64,000 bases of DNA from positions 42,457 through 106,456 of the forward strand of contig NZ_UPHT01000172.1 in the NCBI RefSeq assembly GCF_900566085.1, in the 5' to 3' direction. Shown one piece after another: positions 34,401-43,945 of this stretch (within the stretch, counting starts at the first letter, position 1; every line of letters starts with the position of its first letter). Below the pieces are notes generated by a model. It was not told the origin of the DNA. It worked only from the letters and a program-made list of their open reading frames with translations, and ran no database searches. Position numbers and translations under genes: made by a program. Source of the stretch: Mycobacterium attenuatum. GTDB taxonomy: Bacteria; Actinomycetota; Actinomycetes; Mycobacteriales; Mycobacteriaceae.

Positions 34401-35438
34401 TTACCCCTTGGTGTCCCGTTTCAGATCGGTGTCCCGGCTCGGCTGCACCCGTTTCGGCTCGCCCGGCATTTTCGGATAGTTCGGCGGATAGGGCAGGTCA
34501 CCCAGCCCGCGTTCGTCGTCGGCAGCTGCGAGGTCCAGCAACGGCGTAATCGATTGAGCCACATCGTCGATACCGGCCCACGGGTCCTCGCGGCTCGCCA
34601 CCAGATCGGGCACCGTGGCGATGGTGTAGTCGTCGGGATCCGCACCGGCCAGCTCGTCCCAGGTCAACGGTGTCGAAACGGTGGCAATCGGAGTAGGGCG
34701 CACCGAATACGCCGACGCCATGGTGCGGTCGCGAGCATTCTGATTGAAGTCGACGAAGATTCGCGCGCCCCGCTGTTCTTTCCACCAGGACGTGGTCACC
34801 GTGTCCGGTGCGCGCCGCTCCAATTCGCGGGCCAGCGCGATGCCGGCCCGGCGCACCTGGATGAAGTCCCAGTCGGTGGCGATCCGGAAAAACACGTGCA
34901 CCCCGCGTCCCCCGGAAGTCTTCGGGTAGCCGACCAACCCGAGTTCGTGCAGCAGCGGCCGCAGCACGTCGACGGCAACGGACCGGGCCTGGGCAAAACC
35001 GGTGCCGGGCTGCGGATCCAGATCGATGCGCAATTCGTCGGGATGCTCGGTGTCGGGGCAGCGAACCTGCCAGGGATGCAGCGTCACGGTACCCATCTGC
35101 GCGGCCCACACGATCGCCGCGGGGTGGGTGACCTTCAGCGCATCGGCGGTGCGTCCCGACGGGAAGGTCACCCGGCAGGTCTGCAGGTAGTCAGGATGGT
35201 GCTGGGGCACCCGCTTTTGATAGATCTCCTCGCCGTCGATGCCGTCCGGGAAGCGCTGCAGATGCGTGGGCCGGTCGCGCAGGGTTGCCAGCATCGGGCC
35301 CCGGCCCACGGCGAGGTAGTACTCGACGAGCCGGCGCTTGGTGCCGTCGGACCCGAGTTGCGGAAAGTACACCTTGTCCGGATTGGTCAGCCGCACCCGG
35401 ATGCCGTCGACGTCGACTTCTTCTGCTGCAGCAGTCAT
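34401..35438 (-). CDS. LigD polymerase-domain-like primase/polymerase (Rv3730c-like)
   Basis: A 345-aa stand-alone archaeo-eukaryotic-primase-type polymerase of the LigD PolDom family. The metal-binding motif I is LRIDLDPQPG. SGGRGVHVFFRI is motif II, and the third aspartate lies in RIFVDFNQN. The length matches Rv3730c (346 aa as I recall). It fills gaps or adds ribonucleotides in DNA end joining or repair. It is divergent from ligC, with 37 bp between starts, so the two probably share a promoter region. Confidence 0.93.
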   Translation of the reverse strand: MTAAAEEVDVDGIRVRLTNPDKVYFPQLGSDGTKRRLVEYYLAVGRGPMLATLRDRPTHLQRFPDGIDGEEIYQKRVPQHHPDYLQTCRVTFPSGRTADALKVTHPAAIVWAAQMGTVTLHPWQVRCPDTEHPDELRIDLDPQPGTGFAQARSVAVDVLRPLLHELGLVGYPKTSGGRGVHVFFRIATDWDFIQVRRAGIALARELERRAPDTVTTSWWKEQRGARIFVDFNQNARDRTMASAYSVRPTPIATVSTPLTWDELAGADPDDYTIATVPDLVASREDPWAGIDDVAQSITPLLDLAAADDERGLGDLPYPPNYPKMPGEPKRVQPSRDTDLKRDTKG

Positions 35439-35475
35439 AGCTGGACTCCAGCATGCCGCACGACACAATGAACCC

Positions 35476-36582
35476 ATGGACCTGCCCGTTATGCCGCCCG
35501 TTTCGCCGATGCTGGCCAAATCCGTCAAGACCATTCCGGCGGACGCGTCGTACGAGCCGAAATGGGACGGCTTCCGGTCCATCTGTTTTCGCGACGGCGA
35601 CGAGGTCGAGCTGGGCAGCCGCAACGAGCGGCCGATGACCCGCTACTTCCCCGAACTGGTCGCGGCAATCAAGACCGAACTGCCGGCGCGCTGCGTCGTC
35701 GACGGCGAAATCGTCATCGCCACCGACCACGGCCTGGACTTCGAGGCGCTGCAACAGCGCATCCACCCGGCCGATTCGCGGGTACGCATGCTCGCCGAGC
35801 ACACGCCGGCGTCGTTCATCGCGTTCGACCTGCTGGCTCTCGGTGACGACGACTACACCACCCGTCCGTTCAGCGAGCGCCGGGCGGCGCTGGTCGACGC
35901 GTTAACTGTCTCGGGAGCCGCTTCGGGCCCGTCGATTCACGTCACCCCGGCCACCACCGACCTGGCAACCGCGCAGCGCTGGTTCGAGGACTTCGAGGGC
36001 GCCGGTCTCGACGGCGTCATCGCTAAGCCGCTGACCATCACCTATCAACCCGACAAGCGCGTCATGTTCAAGGTCAAACACGAACGGACCGCCGACTGCG
36101 TGGTCGCCGGTTACCGGGTGCACAAGTCCAGCGGCCCGGAAGATGGGGCGGTCGGCTCGCTGCTGCTGGGGCTCTACCAGCAGGACGGCCAACTCGCTTC
36201 GGTGGGCGTGATCGGAGCCTTCCCCATGGCGCACCGACGGCGGCTCTTCGACGAATTACAGCCTCTGATAACGACTTTCGACAACCACCCCTGGAACTGG
36301 GCGGCCCACGAAGCCGGCGAACGCACCCCCCGCAAGAACGAATTCTCCCGCTGGAACGTCGGCAAAGACCTGTCCTTCGTGCCGCTGCGACCGGAGCGGG
36401 TCGTCGAAGTCCGCTACGACCACATGGAAGGCGCGCGGTTTCGCCACACCGCCCAATTCAACCGGTGGCGGCCCGACCGCGATCCACGCTCGTGCACCTA
36501 CGCCCAACTCGAGCAGCCGGCATCGTTCCACCTGAACGACATCATCACCGGCCTGGGACCGGGCACTGCGGCCGACAGCTAG
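35476..36582 (+). CDS. ligC: ATP-dependent DNA ligase LigC
   Basis: A 368-aa ATP-dependent ligase. The adenylated lysine lies in YEPKWDGFR (motif I, residues 29-37). Motif III/IV are FIAFDLLALG and GLDGVIAKP, and motif V is MFKVKHERTADC; a C-terminal OB domain follows. It seals nicks in repair, with the divergent PolDom protein as partner in a short-patch pathway. It is slightly longer than M. tuberculosis LigC (358 aa as I recall). ATG 35476 gives MDLPVMPPVSPMLAK. Confidence 0.96.
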   Translation: MDLPVMPPVSPMLAKSVKTIPADASYEPKWDGFRSICFRDGDEVELGSRNERPMTRYFPELVAAIKTELPARCVVDGEIVIATDHGLDFEALQQRIHPADSRVRMLAEHTPASFIAFDLLALGDDDYTTRPFSERRAALVDALTVSGAASGPSIHVTPATTDLATAQRWFEDFEGAGLDGVIAKPLTITYQPDKRVMFKVKHERTADCVVAGYRVHKSSGPEDGAVGSLLLGLYQQDGQLASVGVIGAFPMAHRRRLFDELQPLITTFDNHPWNWAAHEAGERTPRKNEFSRWNVGKDLSFVPLRPERVVEVRYDHMEGARFRHTAQFNRWRPDRDPRSCTYAQLEQPASFHLNDIITGLGPGTAADS

Positions 36583-36595
36583 GTACTCTCACCCC

Positions 36596-38179
36596 GTGGT
36601 CCAGGTCGTCATCGCCGGAGCCGGCCCGAACGGGCTGATGCTGGCCTGCGAATTGGGACTGGCCGGGATCCGGCCGGTGGTGTTGGACGGCAGTCCCGGG
36701 CCCACCCGGCAACCTCGCGCGGCGGGCATTGTCGGGCAAGGAGTTCGGATCTTCGACCACCGCGGCCTCTATAGAACCCTCGCGCAGACGCAGGAACCGC
36801 CGCAACCCGCACCCGGCTCATTTTTCGCTGGCTTCGGCTTCAGTCTTGCGCAGGTGCCGAATCACCAGCTGTACCGGCTTCAAGTGGAACAACCCAGGCT
36901 TATCGAGGTGCTGGTGGCCGCCGCCCAGAATTACGGCGTCGACTTTCGCTGGGGTCACGCGTTAGCCGGCTTCGAACAGGGCGGCGACGGTGTCACCGTG
37001 AACATCGCGGGTCCGGAAGGCCCCTATGAGCTGTCGGCCGAATACCTGATCGGCGCCGACGGCGGTTCGAGCACCACCCGCAAGCTGGCTGGTATCGACT
37101 TTCCCGGGATGTCGTCATACGACGTGATCGAGCACGTGACGTTCGGCGTGCTGCCGCCGCTTGACTGGGTGGACCCGGTCACCGGGGCGCTGAACGTGCC
37201 GGGGTTCGGTGCGGTGCCGGCCAGACAGTACTTTCGTACCGGCCGCGGCATCTTCGGGTGGGGCCTGCAGCTGACGGACCGGCCGGGGGCATTCACCATC
37301 GAATTGGACAGCTCGCCACGCGAAACCCCCTGCGCGGCAGACAGCGACGCCGCGCCTATGTCGGTTGCCGAGCAGGAGGCCAGCATCAAACGCGTGCTGG
37401 GGGCGGCTGTACCGCTTTTGCCCGAATCCACCGGCGCACCACCGGATTTGCGGCGTTACCGTGGTGTGAATTCGAGGATCGCGTCGCAATACCGGGCCGG
37501 CCGGGTCATTCTGGTCGGTGACGCCGCGCACGTGCAGCCCCCGCTCGGGGGGCCAGGTCTCAATTTGGGACTGCAGGACGCGATGAACCTCGGCTGGAAG
37601 CTGGCCGCGGTGCTGGACAGACGGGTCGGCCCCGAGCTGCTCGACACCTACGAGACCGAGCGCCGGCCGGCCGCCGAGCGGGTGATCCTGTACAGCCGCG
37701 CCCAGCTGGCCCTCATTCGGCCCGGGGGCGAAGTCACTGCCTTACGGGAAGTCTTCAGCGAATTGCTGGGGCAGGCCGATGTCACCCGTCATCTCGGCGA
37801 CCTGGTGTCCGGCGCCGACATTCGCTATGCCGCGGGTCCGGACGACCATCGCCTCGTCGGGCGGTGGGTGCCGGATTTTGCCGTCGCCAACTCCCGCGGA
37901 ACCACTCGCATTGCCGAGCTCGCACGCGACGGGAGGCCGTTGCTGGTGGACCTCACCGAGCACGGGGTGGTGAAGGAAGCGGCGGCCGGCATTGCGAGCC
38001 GGATCACCGTCACCGCGGGACGCCCGGTCGGTGACGTGGCGGCGACAGCGCTGCTGGTGCGTCCGGACGGATATGTGGCCTGGGCCTCCGCGGCGCCCAC
38101 ACCCTCCCTCGCCGAGCTCGACGGCGCGCTGACCCGCTGGTTCGGGGTCACCTTGGCCTCGCCCCGGGCAGCACGATGA
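36596..38179 (+). CDS. Class A FAD monooxygenase (rifampicin-monooxygenase/MhpA type)
   Basis: A 527-aa flavoprotein hydroxylase. The FAD motif GAGPNG sits at residues 8-13, YLIGADGGSSTTRK is the DG motif (about residue 145) and RVILVGDAAHVQPPLGGPGLN is the GD motif (about residue 305). A C-terminal thioredoxin-like dimerisation domain follows. The enzyme hydroxylates an aromatic substrate with NAD(P)H and O2. The N-terminal RQPRAAGIVGQGVRIFDHRGL resembles rifampicin monooxygenases, so antibiotic inactivation is possible but not shown. GTG 36596 starts 11 bp after the ligC stop. Confidence 0.88.
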   Translation: MVQVVIAGAGPNGLMLACELGLAGIRPVVLDGSPGPTRQPRAAGIVGQGVRIFDHRGLYRTLAQTQEPPQPAPGSFFAGFGFSLAQVPNHQLYRLQVEQPRLIEVLVAAAQNYGVDFRWGHALAGFEQGGDGVTVNIAGPEGPYELSAEYLIGADGGSSTTRKLAGIDFPGMSSYDVIEHVTFGVLPPLDWVDPVTGALNVPGFGAVPARQYFRTGRGIFGWGLQLTDRPGAFTIELDSSPRETPCAADSDAAPMSVAEQEASIKRVLGAAVPLLPESTGAPPDLRRYRGVNSRIASQYRAGRVILVGDAAHVQPPLGGPGLNLGLQDAMNLGWKLAAVLDRRVGPELLDTYETERRPAAERVILYSRAQLALIRPGGEVTALREVFSELLGQADVTRHLGDLVSGADIRYAAGPDDHRLVGRWVPDFAVANSRGTTRIAELARDGRPLLVDLTEHGVVKEAAAGIASRITVTAGRPVGDVAATALLVRPDGYVAWASAAPTPSLAELDGALTRWFGVTLASPRAAR

Positions 38180-38407
38180 CGGATCCCCCGGCCCGTCGGG
38201 TTCATGCGGCGCGCAACCCATCGCGATGTCGATGCTGTGACGGCCCGGTCCCCCGGATGGTGGACCGGCAACGTCCGCCGTTGGTGGTACCCGGATTTCG
38301 TCGTCAAAAGCCCCTGATCAGGGGACAACGCGTGCCGCCGGAATCAGGCATCGTGTTAAGGCTGGGCATTTCTGCACGGCACATGAATCGACAAGGAGAG
38401 ATACCTG

Positions 38408-38488
38408 ATGAGCCATGAAGCCCTTTTCCAAGAGGTGGACGTCGCGTACGCCTGGGCCATCTTCGTGGTCGACGACATCGATTCCTGA
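38408..38488 (+). CDS. Small peptide ORF of 26 residues with strong ribosome site
   Basis: AAGGAGAG lies about 8 nt before ATG 38408, which encodes MSHEALFQEVDVAYAWAIFV plus a short acidic end and then a stop. The peptide has a leader-like acidic/helical N-terminal half and a hydrophobic, aromatic core. No modifying enzyme is adjacent. The flanking 38180-38717 region has no other gene that I can support. It may be a genuine small protein, a RiPP-like precursor or a truncated gene start. Confidence 0.45.
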   Translation: MSHEALFQEVDVAYAWAIFVVDDIDS

Positions 38489-38717
38489 ACACCGTGTCGG
38501 CTTTCGCGCCGACATGATCGGAGGTTGAGTCCCGAGACTCCCGAGACGTGGTGTAGCAAGGCTCGATCGCCCGACCTAAGGCGGGCAGTTACGGCGATGC
38601 GCTATCCGGAAGTGTGATACCCGCCGGCTACATCGCGTGCTCGGGCGCAACCCGACGCGGCACGCCCGCAAATTCGAACGTCCGGGTTCAGCTATTCGGC
38701 CCGCTTAGGATGTCGAG

Positions 38718-39173
38718 ATGCTGCACGTATCGTCATTGTTCGTCGCCGGTACCGCCACGCTCGACGAATACGGTGCGATCAATGCGACGCGCATCCCGAT
38801 GACCTGGTTTCAGGTCGACCAAATGCCGCTCTGGGCAAAGGTACCCGTAGTTCTGGTGGTGCATGCGAAAGCAGGCGGGGACTACGACCCGGAACTGCAT
38901 GTCGTGTGCAAAGATCCCGCCGGGGTGCCGCGCGGAACCCTCAAAGCCAGTTGGCACTGGCCTGACGACGACGATAAGGCATCGAAGTACCGGTGCTTCA
39001 CCCAAGAACTCTCATTCCCGATCGAGACCGCGGGTGAGTACACGATCGGCGCCTACTATGACGAGCAAGGCAAAATCGAGATCTCCACACCAATACCGAT
39101 CTCCATCATTGTGGCCCCCGAACCTCCTCCCGGTGGGGAGGGCGAAGAGGCTGCGAACGACGACAGCGGCTAG
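38718..39173 (+). CDS. Conserved hypothetical protein (DUF6941-like beta-sandwich)
   Basis: A 151-aa soluble acidic protein, MLHVSSLFVAGTATLDEYGA. It alternates beta strands (VPVVLVVHAKAG, GEYTIGAYYDEQGKIE, TPIPISIIVAPEPP) in an immunoglobulin-like pattern. It ends in a Gly/Glu-rich tail. Small proteins of this pattern are annotated DUF6941; function unknown. The gene is monocistronic. Confidence 0.7.
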   Translation: MLHVSSLFVAGTATLDEYGAINATRIPMTWFQVDQMPLWAKVPVVLVVHAKAGGDYDPELHVVCKDPAGVPRGTLKASWHWPDDDDKASKYRCFTQELSFPIETAGEYTIGAYYDEQGKIEISTPIPISIIVAPEPPPGGEGEEAANDDSG

Positions 39174-39189
39174 GCTGACCGCTGGTCGG

Positions 39190-40394
39190 CTAAGCGTGGG
39201 AAGTCGTGCGGACTACCGGGTTACGTGTCGCCTTCGTCGTCTTCGTCTGCGCGGAGCAGTTTTTCGGGATCGTGCATGGTGTTGGTGCGGGGTTGGCCGC
39301 GCTCGAGTGGGGTGGGGCTATCCATTCGGTGTCGCCATGGGTGTTTTTGCGGGTGCTCCAGCCTTGTCGGCTAACGGGTGGTGGCCGCCGCAGGCGAAGG
39401 TGAGTTGGTTGACGTCGGTGCTGGGGATTGGGCGTAGGGCAGTACATGGTGGACCTACAGAAATAGCCCTTGACGTCACAGCCCGGGGCGCTGCACCCGC
39501 GCTCCTTGCCATACAACACGATTCGCTGCCCCGGTGCGGCCAGGCGTTTGCTGTGATACAGCGCTAACGCCTTGCCCTTGTCGAAAACCGCCAGGTAGTG
39601 GCGGGCCAGCCGGATCACATCGCTCATCGGCAAGATCGTGCCGGCGCCGGTGAGTCCTTGTCCGGCAGCGGCTTTCAGTTCGGTCAGCGTGGTGGTCACG
39701 ATGATCGTCGCGGGTAAGCCGTTGTGCTGACCCAACTCTGCGGACGCCAGCAGACCGCGCATCCCGGCCAGCAGCCCGTCAGCAGAGCGTTGGGCCGCTG
39801 AGCGGGGTCGGTGTCGATGGCGGCCTGACTGGGGGCGCCGTCCATATAGGGGGCTTCCGATTCAGGGTTGCACATGCCGGGGGCGCCCAGTTTGGCCAGC
39901 ACGGCTTCGACGGTGGCTCGCGGTTCGGGGGTGATCAGCCCGCGCAGCTTTGACATGCCATCGGCTTGCCGGCTGCCTAAGGTCAGGCCGCGGCGTCGCG
40001 CCCGGTCCTCATCGCGGTAGGTGCCGTCGGGATTGAGACAATCAGCGATGGTGGCGGCCAGCCCGGATAGTTGTTCGGGGCGAACCTGGCCGCCGTGGCA
40101 CGCCAACTGAGCTTCGGCGCGCTCGCGGGTGGCTTGACCGACCCAGCCCGGTAACTGGTGACAAAAGCGGCGAATCACCGCGATGTGCTCGGCGCCGATT
40201 TTTCCCTCGCGTTGGGCGGCGGCGGCCCCGGCCAGTACCGGGGCGATCGGTTCTCCGGTCAGCCCGCGCCGCGGCCCCAGATCGGCGGCGGCGTTGATGC
40301 GCCGGGTGGCCTCGGTGCGGCTGATCAGCGCCCAGTCGGCGATGGCATGGGAGAGTGTAACCGTCTGCCGATCCACGACACCGCATGAGCCCAT
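39190..40394 (-). pseudogene. Degenerate 13E12 repeat-family (DUF222/HNH) gene
   Basis: Minus-strand reading frames give a broken REP13E12-type protein. The DUF222 part, 40394 to about 39780, includes SRTEATRRINAAADLGPRR and KIGAEHIAVIRRFCHQLPGW. After a frameshift near 39770 the next frame continues MRGLLASAELGQHNGLPATI and RGCSAPGCDVKGY. A second shift then splits the HNH end, whose TDVNQLTFACGGHHP is in another frame. At least two frameshifts remove the HNH nuclease continuity. The family is multicopy in mycobacteria and linked to mobile DNA. Confidence 0.85.
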
Positions 40395-40643
40395 ACCCGC
40401 AATCTATCGATGTGCCCTGACAAGAACCGGGAAGAAAATGCCTGCCAAACAACATATTTCACATGTTCACTCACAGCGAAAGGCGATCCGATGCTCGGGT
40501 CACCGTATGAACCAGCCACGCGCTACCAAGACCGGCAACCACAGCAGCACAAGAGAATTCGGCGCTCCAAAGCGGGCACCAATCCAGATCTCCCACAGTG
40601 AGCAGACCCATCGCCGCCCCGCGCCCAACGGCTCGACGACTGT
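40395..40643. other. 249-bp intergenic stretch without gene
   Basis: This stretch between the 13E12 relic and the P450 is AT-richer than its flanks, with several short open frames but no ribosome site or family pattern. It probably holds the 5' flank of the decayed 13E12 gene. Confidence 0.5.
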
Positions 40644-41888
40644 CTAGATCGCGACGGACAACGTCTGCAACCCACGCAGCGTCACGTTCGTTTTGTACTG
40701 CGGCTCACCGACCAAGCGCGCGTCGGGGAATCGAGCGGTGATCGCCGACAACGCCACACCGGCTTCCAGCCGTGCCAGCGGGGCGCCCAGGCAGTAATGC
40801 GCACCGTGGCCAAACCCTAAGTGCCGCAACGGGACACGATCCGGATCGAATGTGTCCGGCCGGTCGTACTCGGTGGGATCACGATGCGCCGCCGCCATCA
40901 GCAACATCATCGTGTCACCCTTGGACACCTCGATGTCTGCGATCGTCATGTCGTCGGCGGCAATTCGGCCCACCAATTGCACCGGCGGGTCATAGCGCAT
41001 GGTCTCCTCGATGACCAACGATGCCCGGGCAGCATCGGCGCCCAGCGCAGCCCAGTGCCGACGATCCCGCAACATCGCCAAGATGGCGTTGCCGATCAGG
41101 TTCACCGTTGTCTCGTGTCCGGCAACCAGCAGCAGCATGCAGGTGGACACGATCTCCTCCTCGGTCAGCTGATCGCCGGACTCCTCCACCGCGATCAGCC
41201 CGGACATCAAGTCGTCGCCGGGCCTAATCCGGCGCTGCGCGATGAGGCCGCGCAGGTACTCGCGCAACCAGCTGCCGGCCGCCAGCCCGTCGTCGAAGTC
41301 CTCGGGATCCTCGCCGGTGAAGGCGAGGAAAGGGTCCAGTGACTGCGCGAGCAAGGCCGATGCCCGGCTGAACTGCGGCTCGTCTTCGAGCGGCACCCCG
41401 AGCAGCCGGCAGATCACCGCCACCGGCAACGGATAGGCGAAGTCGCTGACCACGTCGAAGCGGCCCTTTTCGGCGATCCGGTCCAGCAATCCGTTTACCA
41501 GCGCAGTGACGTCGGGTCGCAGTGCGTTCACCACTTTCGGGGCGAACGCCTTACTGACCAGCTTGCGCAGTCGAGTGTGATCGGGCGGATCGAGAAAGAG
41601 AAAGCCAGGCGGGAATTCGGTGCCCGGAGCCGGTGCATCCTGTAGCCGTCGCCGCGCGATCGTCGAGTTGGACCGGTCGCTGCTCGACAACGGGTGCCGC
41701 AGCACGTCGGCGCAGTCGTGATAGGTCGAGAAAAGGACGAAGTTGGCGTCCGGCAGCTGCAGCGGCCCGTGCTCACGAAGCTGAGCGCACACCGGATAAG
41801 GGTTGGCCCGGATCGCTGGGTCCAGCAATTGCAGCAGCAATGCCTGCGGGTCGGCGTATTCGGTGGACTCCATGGGCCGTGTCGTCAT
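40644..41888 (-). CDS. Cytochrome P450
   Basis: A 414-aa soluble bacterial P450. The I-helix motif AGHETT, the K-helix EETMR (ExxR) and the heme-binding loop FGHGAHYCLGAPLAR with the cysteine ligand are all intact. FLFLDPPDHTRLRKLVSKAF is a conserved C-helix region. It oxidises an unknown hydrophobic substrate with electrons from a ferredoxin, which is not encoded nearby. The start MTTRPMESTEYADP at 41888 is preferred over the long Arg/Pro-rich upstream extension. It is divergent from the DUF2330 gene. Confidence 0.93.
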   Translation of the reverse strand: MTTRPMESTEYADPQALLLQLLDPAIRANPYPVCAQLREHGPLQLPDANFVLFSTYHDCADVLRHPLSSSDRSNSTIARRRLQDAPAPGTEFPPGFLFLDPPDHTRLRKLVSKAFAPKVVNALRPDVTALVNGLLDRIAEKGRFDVVSDFAYPLPVAVICRLLGVPLEDEPQFSRASALLAQSLDPFLAFTGEDPEDFDDGLAAGSWLREYLRGLIAQRRIRPGDDLMSGLIAVEESGDQLTEEEIVSTCMLLLVAGHETTVNLIGNAILAMLRDRRHWAALGADAARASLVIEETMRYDPPVQLVGRIAADDMTIADIEVSKGDTMMLLMAAAHRDPTEYDRPDTFDPDRVPLRHLGFGHGAHYCLGAPLARLEAGVALSAITARFPDARLVGEPQYKTNVTLRGLQTLSVAI

Positions 41889-41967
41889 GCTGACATTGTG
41901 CCTGTGCGCCGGGCGAACCCAGTCAAAGTGGGTGGCCAGGGCCACGCTGCCGCGTAACATCTGCGGC

Positions 41968-43050
41968 ATGGCGGTGCTGCGCTTCTGCCGGCTGGTTTTC
42001 GGTCTCGGGTTGCTGCTTTGGGTAACGATGGCCACCATGGTGCTAGCCGCGCCGGGCCACGCCTGCGCATGCGGCGCGGCGATCGCTCCGGGTGGCGCCC
42101 ACGCGACCATGAATCATGAAGTGGCATTGGTACATTGGGACGGAACAACCGAGACCATCGTCATGCAGATCGCGATGGACGCCACCACCGATAACGTCGC
42201 CCTGGTGGTACCTACGCCCGCCCCGGCCACCGTCGCCGCGGCGGACAAGGCCACCTTCGTGGAGTTGGACACGGTGACGGCGCCGCAAGTCCAGCACAAG
42301 CGCCGCTGGATCCTCGGGATAGGGATGGTCGGCTCTGCACCCCGCGAAGGGGCCGCGGCAGCCCACGCTCCGGATGTGGTCAGTCAGGTGCAGCTTGGAC
42401 CGTTGGAGGCCACCACCCTGGCCGGCGGCGACCTGGCCGGCCTGCAGGACTGGCTGGCCGGCAACGGCTATGCCATCCGGCCGGCAGTGGCGGCGGCACT
42501 CGACCCCTACGTGCGCGACGGATGGGCGTTCGTCGCGATCAGGCTGACCAGTAGCGCGCCGATCGTGGGCGGGCTCGACCCGGTGCGAATGACCTTCCCC
42601 GCACCGCAATTGGTTTATCCCATGCGCCTATCCGTTGCGGCGACGGACCCACAGCACGTGGTCGTCTACACCCTGGCCGACCATCGCCAGCAACGCACGG
42701 ACGCCGACAGATCCAGGCAGTTCACCCAGGTACAGTTCGCCGGCACTATTGCGGGCGAGGTTCGCGACCCGGTGCTGCGGGAATTGGCCGCAAGCCATGG
42801 GTCCTACCTGACCAAGACCGAGATCGACGTGTACCAACCGTCGCAAATCTCTTCGGATTTCACGTTCGCCAACGCAGCCAACGACAACGCTTACCGGCAA
42901 GTGGTTGTCGTCTACGACAACGTCGCCATCCCGATCCTGGTGATCCTGTTCGTCGGATTCCTGGCGGTCGTCCTGGCGGCGGCGGTGATCTTGTTCGTGG
43001 TCTTCGTACGGCGCGGTTCCGGTCAGCGACGCAGAAATTCCGCGATGTAG
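41968..43050 (+). CDS. DUF2330 membrane-anchored secreted protein
   Basis: A 360-aa protein. A signal peptide (LVFGLGLLLWVTMATMVLAAPG) is followed by the DUF2330 start HACACGAAIAPGG, whose cysteines probably pair. Family segments NHEVALVHWDGTTETI and VALVVPTPAPATV follow. A C-terminal transmembrane helix (IPILVILFVGFLAVVLAAAVI) and a basic cytoplasmic tail anchor it. The role of the family is unknown. The 3' end overlaps the convergent dehalogenase gene by 28 bp. Confidence 0.88.
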   Translation: MAVLRFCRLVFGLGLLLWVTMATMVLAAPGHACACGAAIAPGGAHATMNHEVALVHWDGTTETIVMQIAMDATTDNVALVVPTPAPATVAAADKATFVELDTVTAPQVQHKRRWILGIGMVGSAPREGAAAAHAPDVVSQVQLGPLEATTLAGGDLAGLQDWLAGNGYAIRPAVAAALDPYVRDGWAFVAIRLTSSAPIVGGLDPVRMTFPAPQLVYPMRLSVAATDPQHVVVYTLADHRQQRTDADRSRQFTQVQFAGTIAGEVRDPVLRELAASHGSYLTKTEIDVYQPSQISSDFTFANAANDNAYRQVVVVYDNVAIPILVILFVGFLAVVLAAAVILFVVFVRRGSGQRRRNSAM

Positions 43051-43931
43051 TTGGCTAGTTCCTCCCCGGCGTCCTCTTGCAGGAAATGTCCGGCGCCATG
43101 CACCACCGGATGCTCGATGCCCTGCGCGCCACGCATTTCGCGCTTGAAGATCTCGGCCATGGGCCCGGTGATGGGGTCGCTGTCGCTGAACGCCACCAGC
43201 ATGGGCGTCGGACTCACACATAGTTTCGTCCAGGCCGTCTTGTTGGCCGCCGCCGCCGGATCGTCCGGGGAGGTCGGCACCAGACCGGGCATGGCGCGCG
43301 GCCCAGCACAGTACTCGTCGCCGGGGAAGGGCGCGTCGTAACCCGCGCGCACCGCGTCATTCATCTGCCGCCGGCAGCCACCCTGCACGAACCAGCCGAC
43401 GTCCAGCTTCGGCGTGTTCTGGATCGCCTCGCGGAAACGCCACCAGATCTCGGCCATTGGCTGGTCGCCGTTAGGCAGCCCGGTGTTGGCCACCACCAGC
43501 CGGGAAAAGCGCTCGGGATGTTCGGCGGCCAGCCGCAATCCGATCAGCCCACCCCAGTCTTGGCCGACCAGTGTGACGTTGCGCAGGTCCAGCACGTCGA
43601 AAGCCAGGGCACGCATCCACTCGACGTGACGCGCATAGGTGTGGTCTTCGCGACGCGTGGGCTTGTCCGAACGCCCGAAACCGACCAGGTCCGGGCAAAT
43701 GACGCGATGCCCCGCAGCCGCCAGGATCGGAATCATCTTGCGGTACAGATACGACCACGACGGCTCGCCATGCAGCATCAGCACCGGGTTGGCACGGTCC
43801 GGTCCGTCCTGCACCCAGGCCACCCGCAACGTCCCGCCTTCGCCATCGGGAATCTCGCAATACCTTGGTGGGTAAGGAAATTCAGCAAGATTGGCGAACC
43901 GCTCGTCGGGAGTGCGCAAGGTCTGCATCAT
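43023..43931 (-). CDS. Haloalkane dehalogenase (HLD-I type)
   Basis: A 302-aa alpha/beta hydrolase. The nucleophile is the aspartate in VGQDWGGLIGLR, with the halide-binding Trp next to it. HGEPSWSYLYRKM carries the oxyanion/halide segment typical of DhlA-like enzymes. The catalytic His is in HGAGHFLQED. It converts haloalkanes to alcohol and halide; related mycobacterial enzymes exist (DmbC/DhmA types). Two adjacent ATGs (43931 and 43928) can start it. It lies upstream of no obvious partner, and 14 bp separate it from the NUDIX gene. Confidence 0.9.
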   Translation of the reverse strand: MMQTLRTPDERFANLAEFPYPPRYCEIPDGEGGTLRVAWVQDGPDRANPVLMLHGEPSWSYLYRKMIPILAAAGHRVICPDLVGFGRSDKPTRREDHTYARHVEWMRALAFDVLDLRNVTLVGQDWGGLIGLRLAAEHPERFSRLVVANTGLPNGDQPMAEIWWRFREAIQNTPKLDVGWFVQGGCRRQMNDAVRAGYDAPFPGDEYCAGPRAMPGLVPTSPDDPAAAANKTAWTKLCVSPTPMLVAFSDSDPITGPMAEIFKREMRGAQGIEHPVVHGAGHFLQEDAGEELANYIAEFLRR

Positions 43932-43945
43932 GCGACCATACGCCG

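Noticed and set aside
34137..35471. Long open frame on the plus strand
   Set aside because: Apart from its first part (the module fragment), it is the antisense shadow of the LigD-polymerase-like gene, which has all catalytic motifs.
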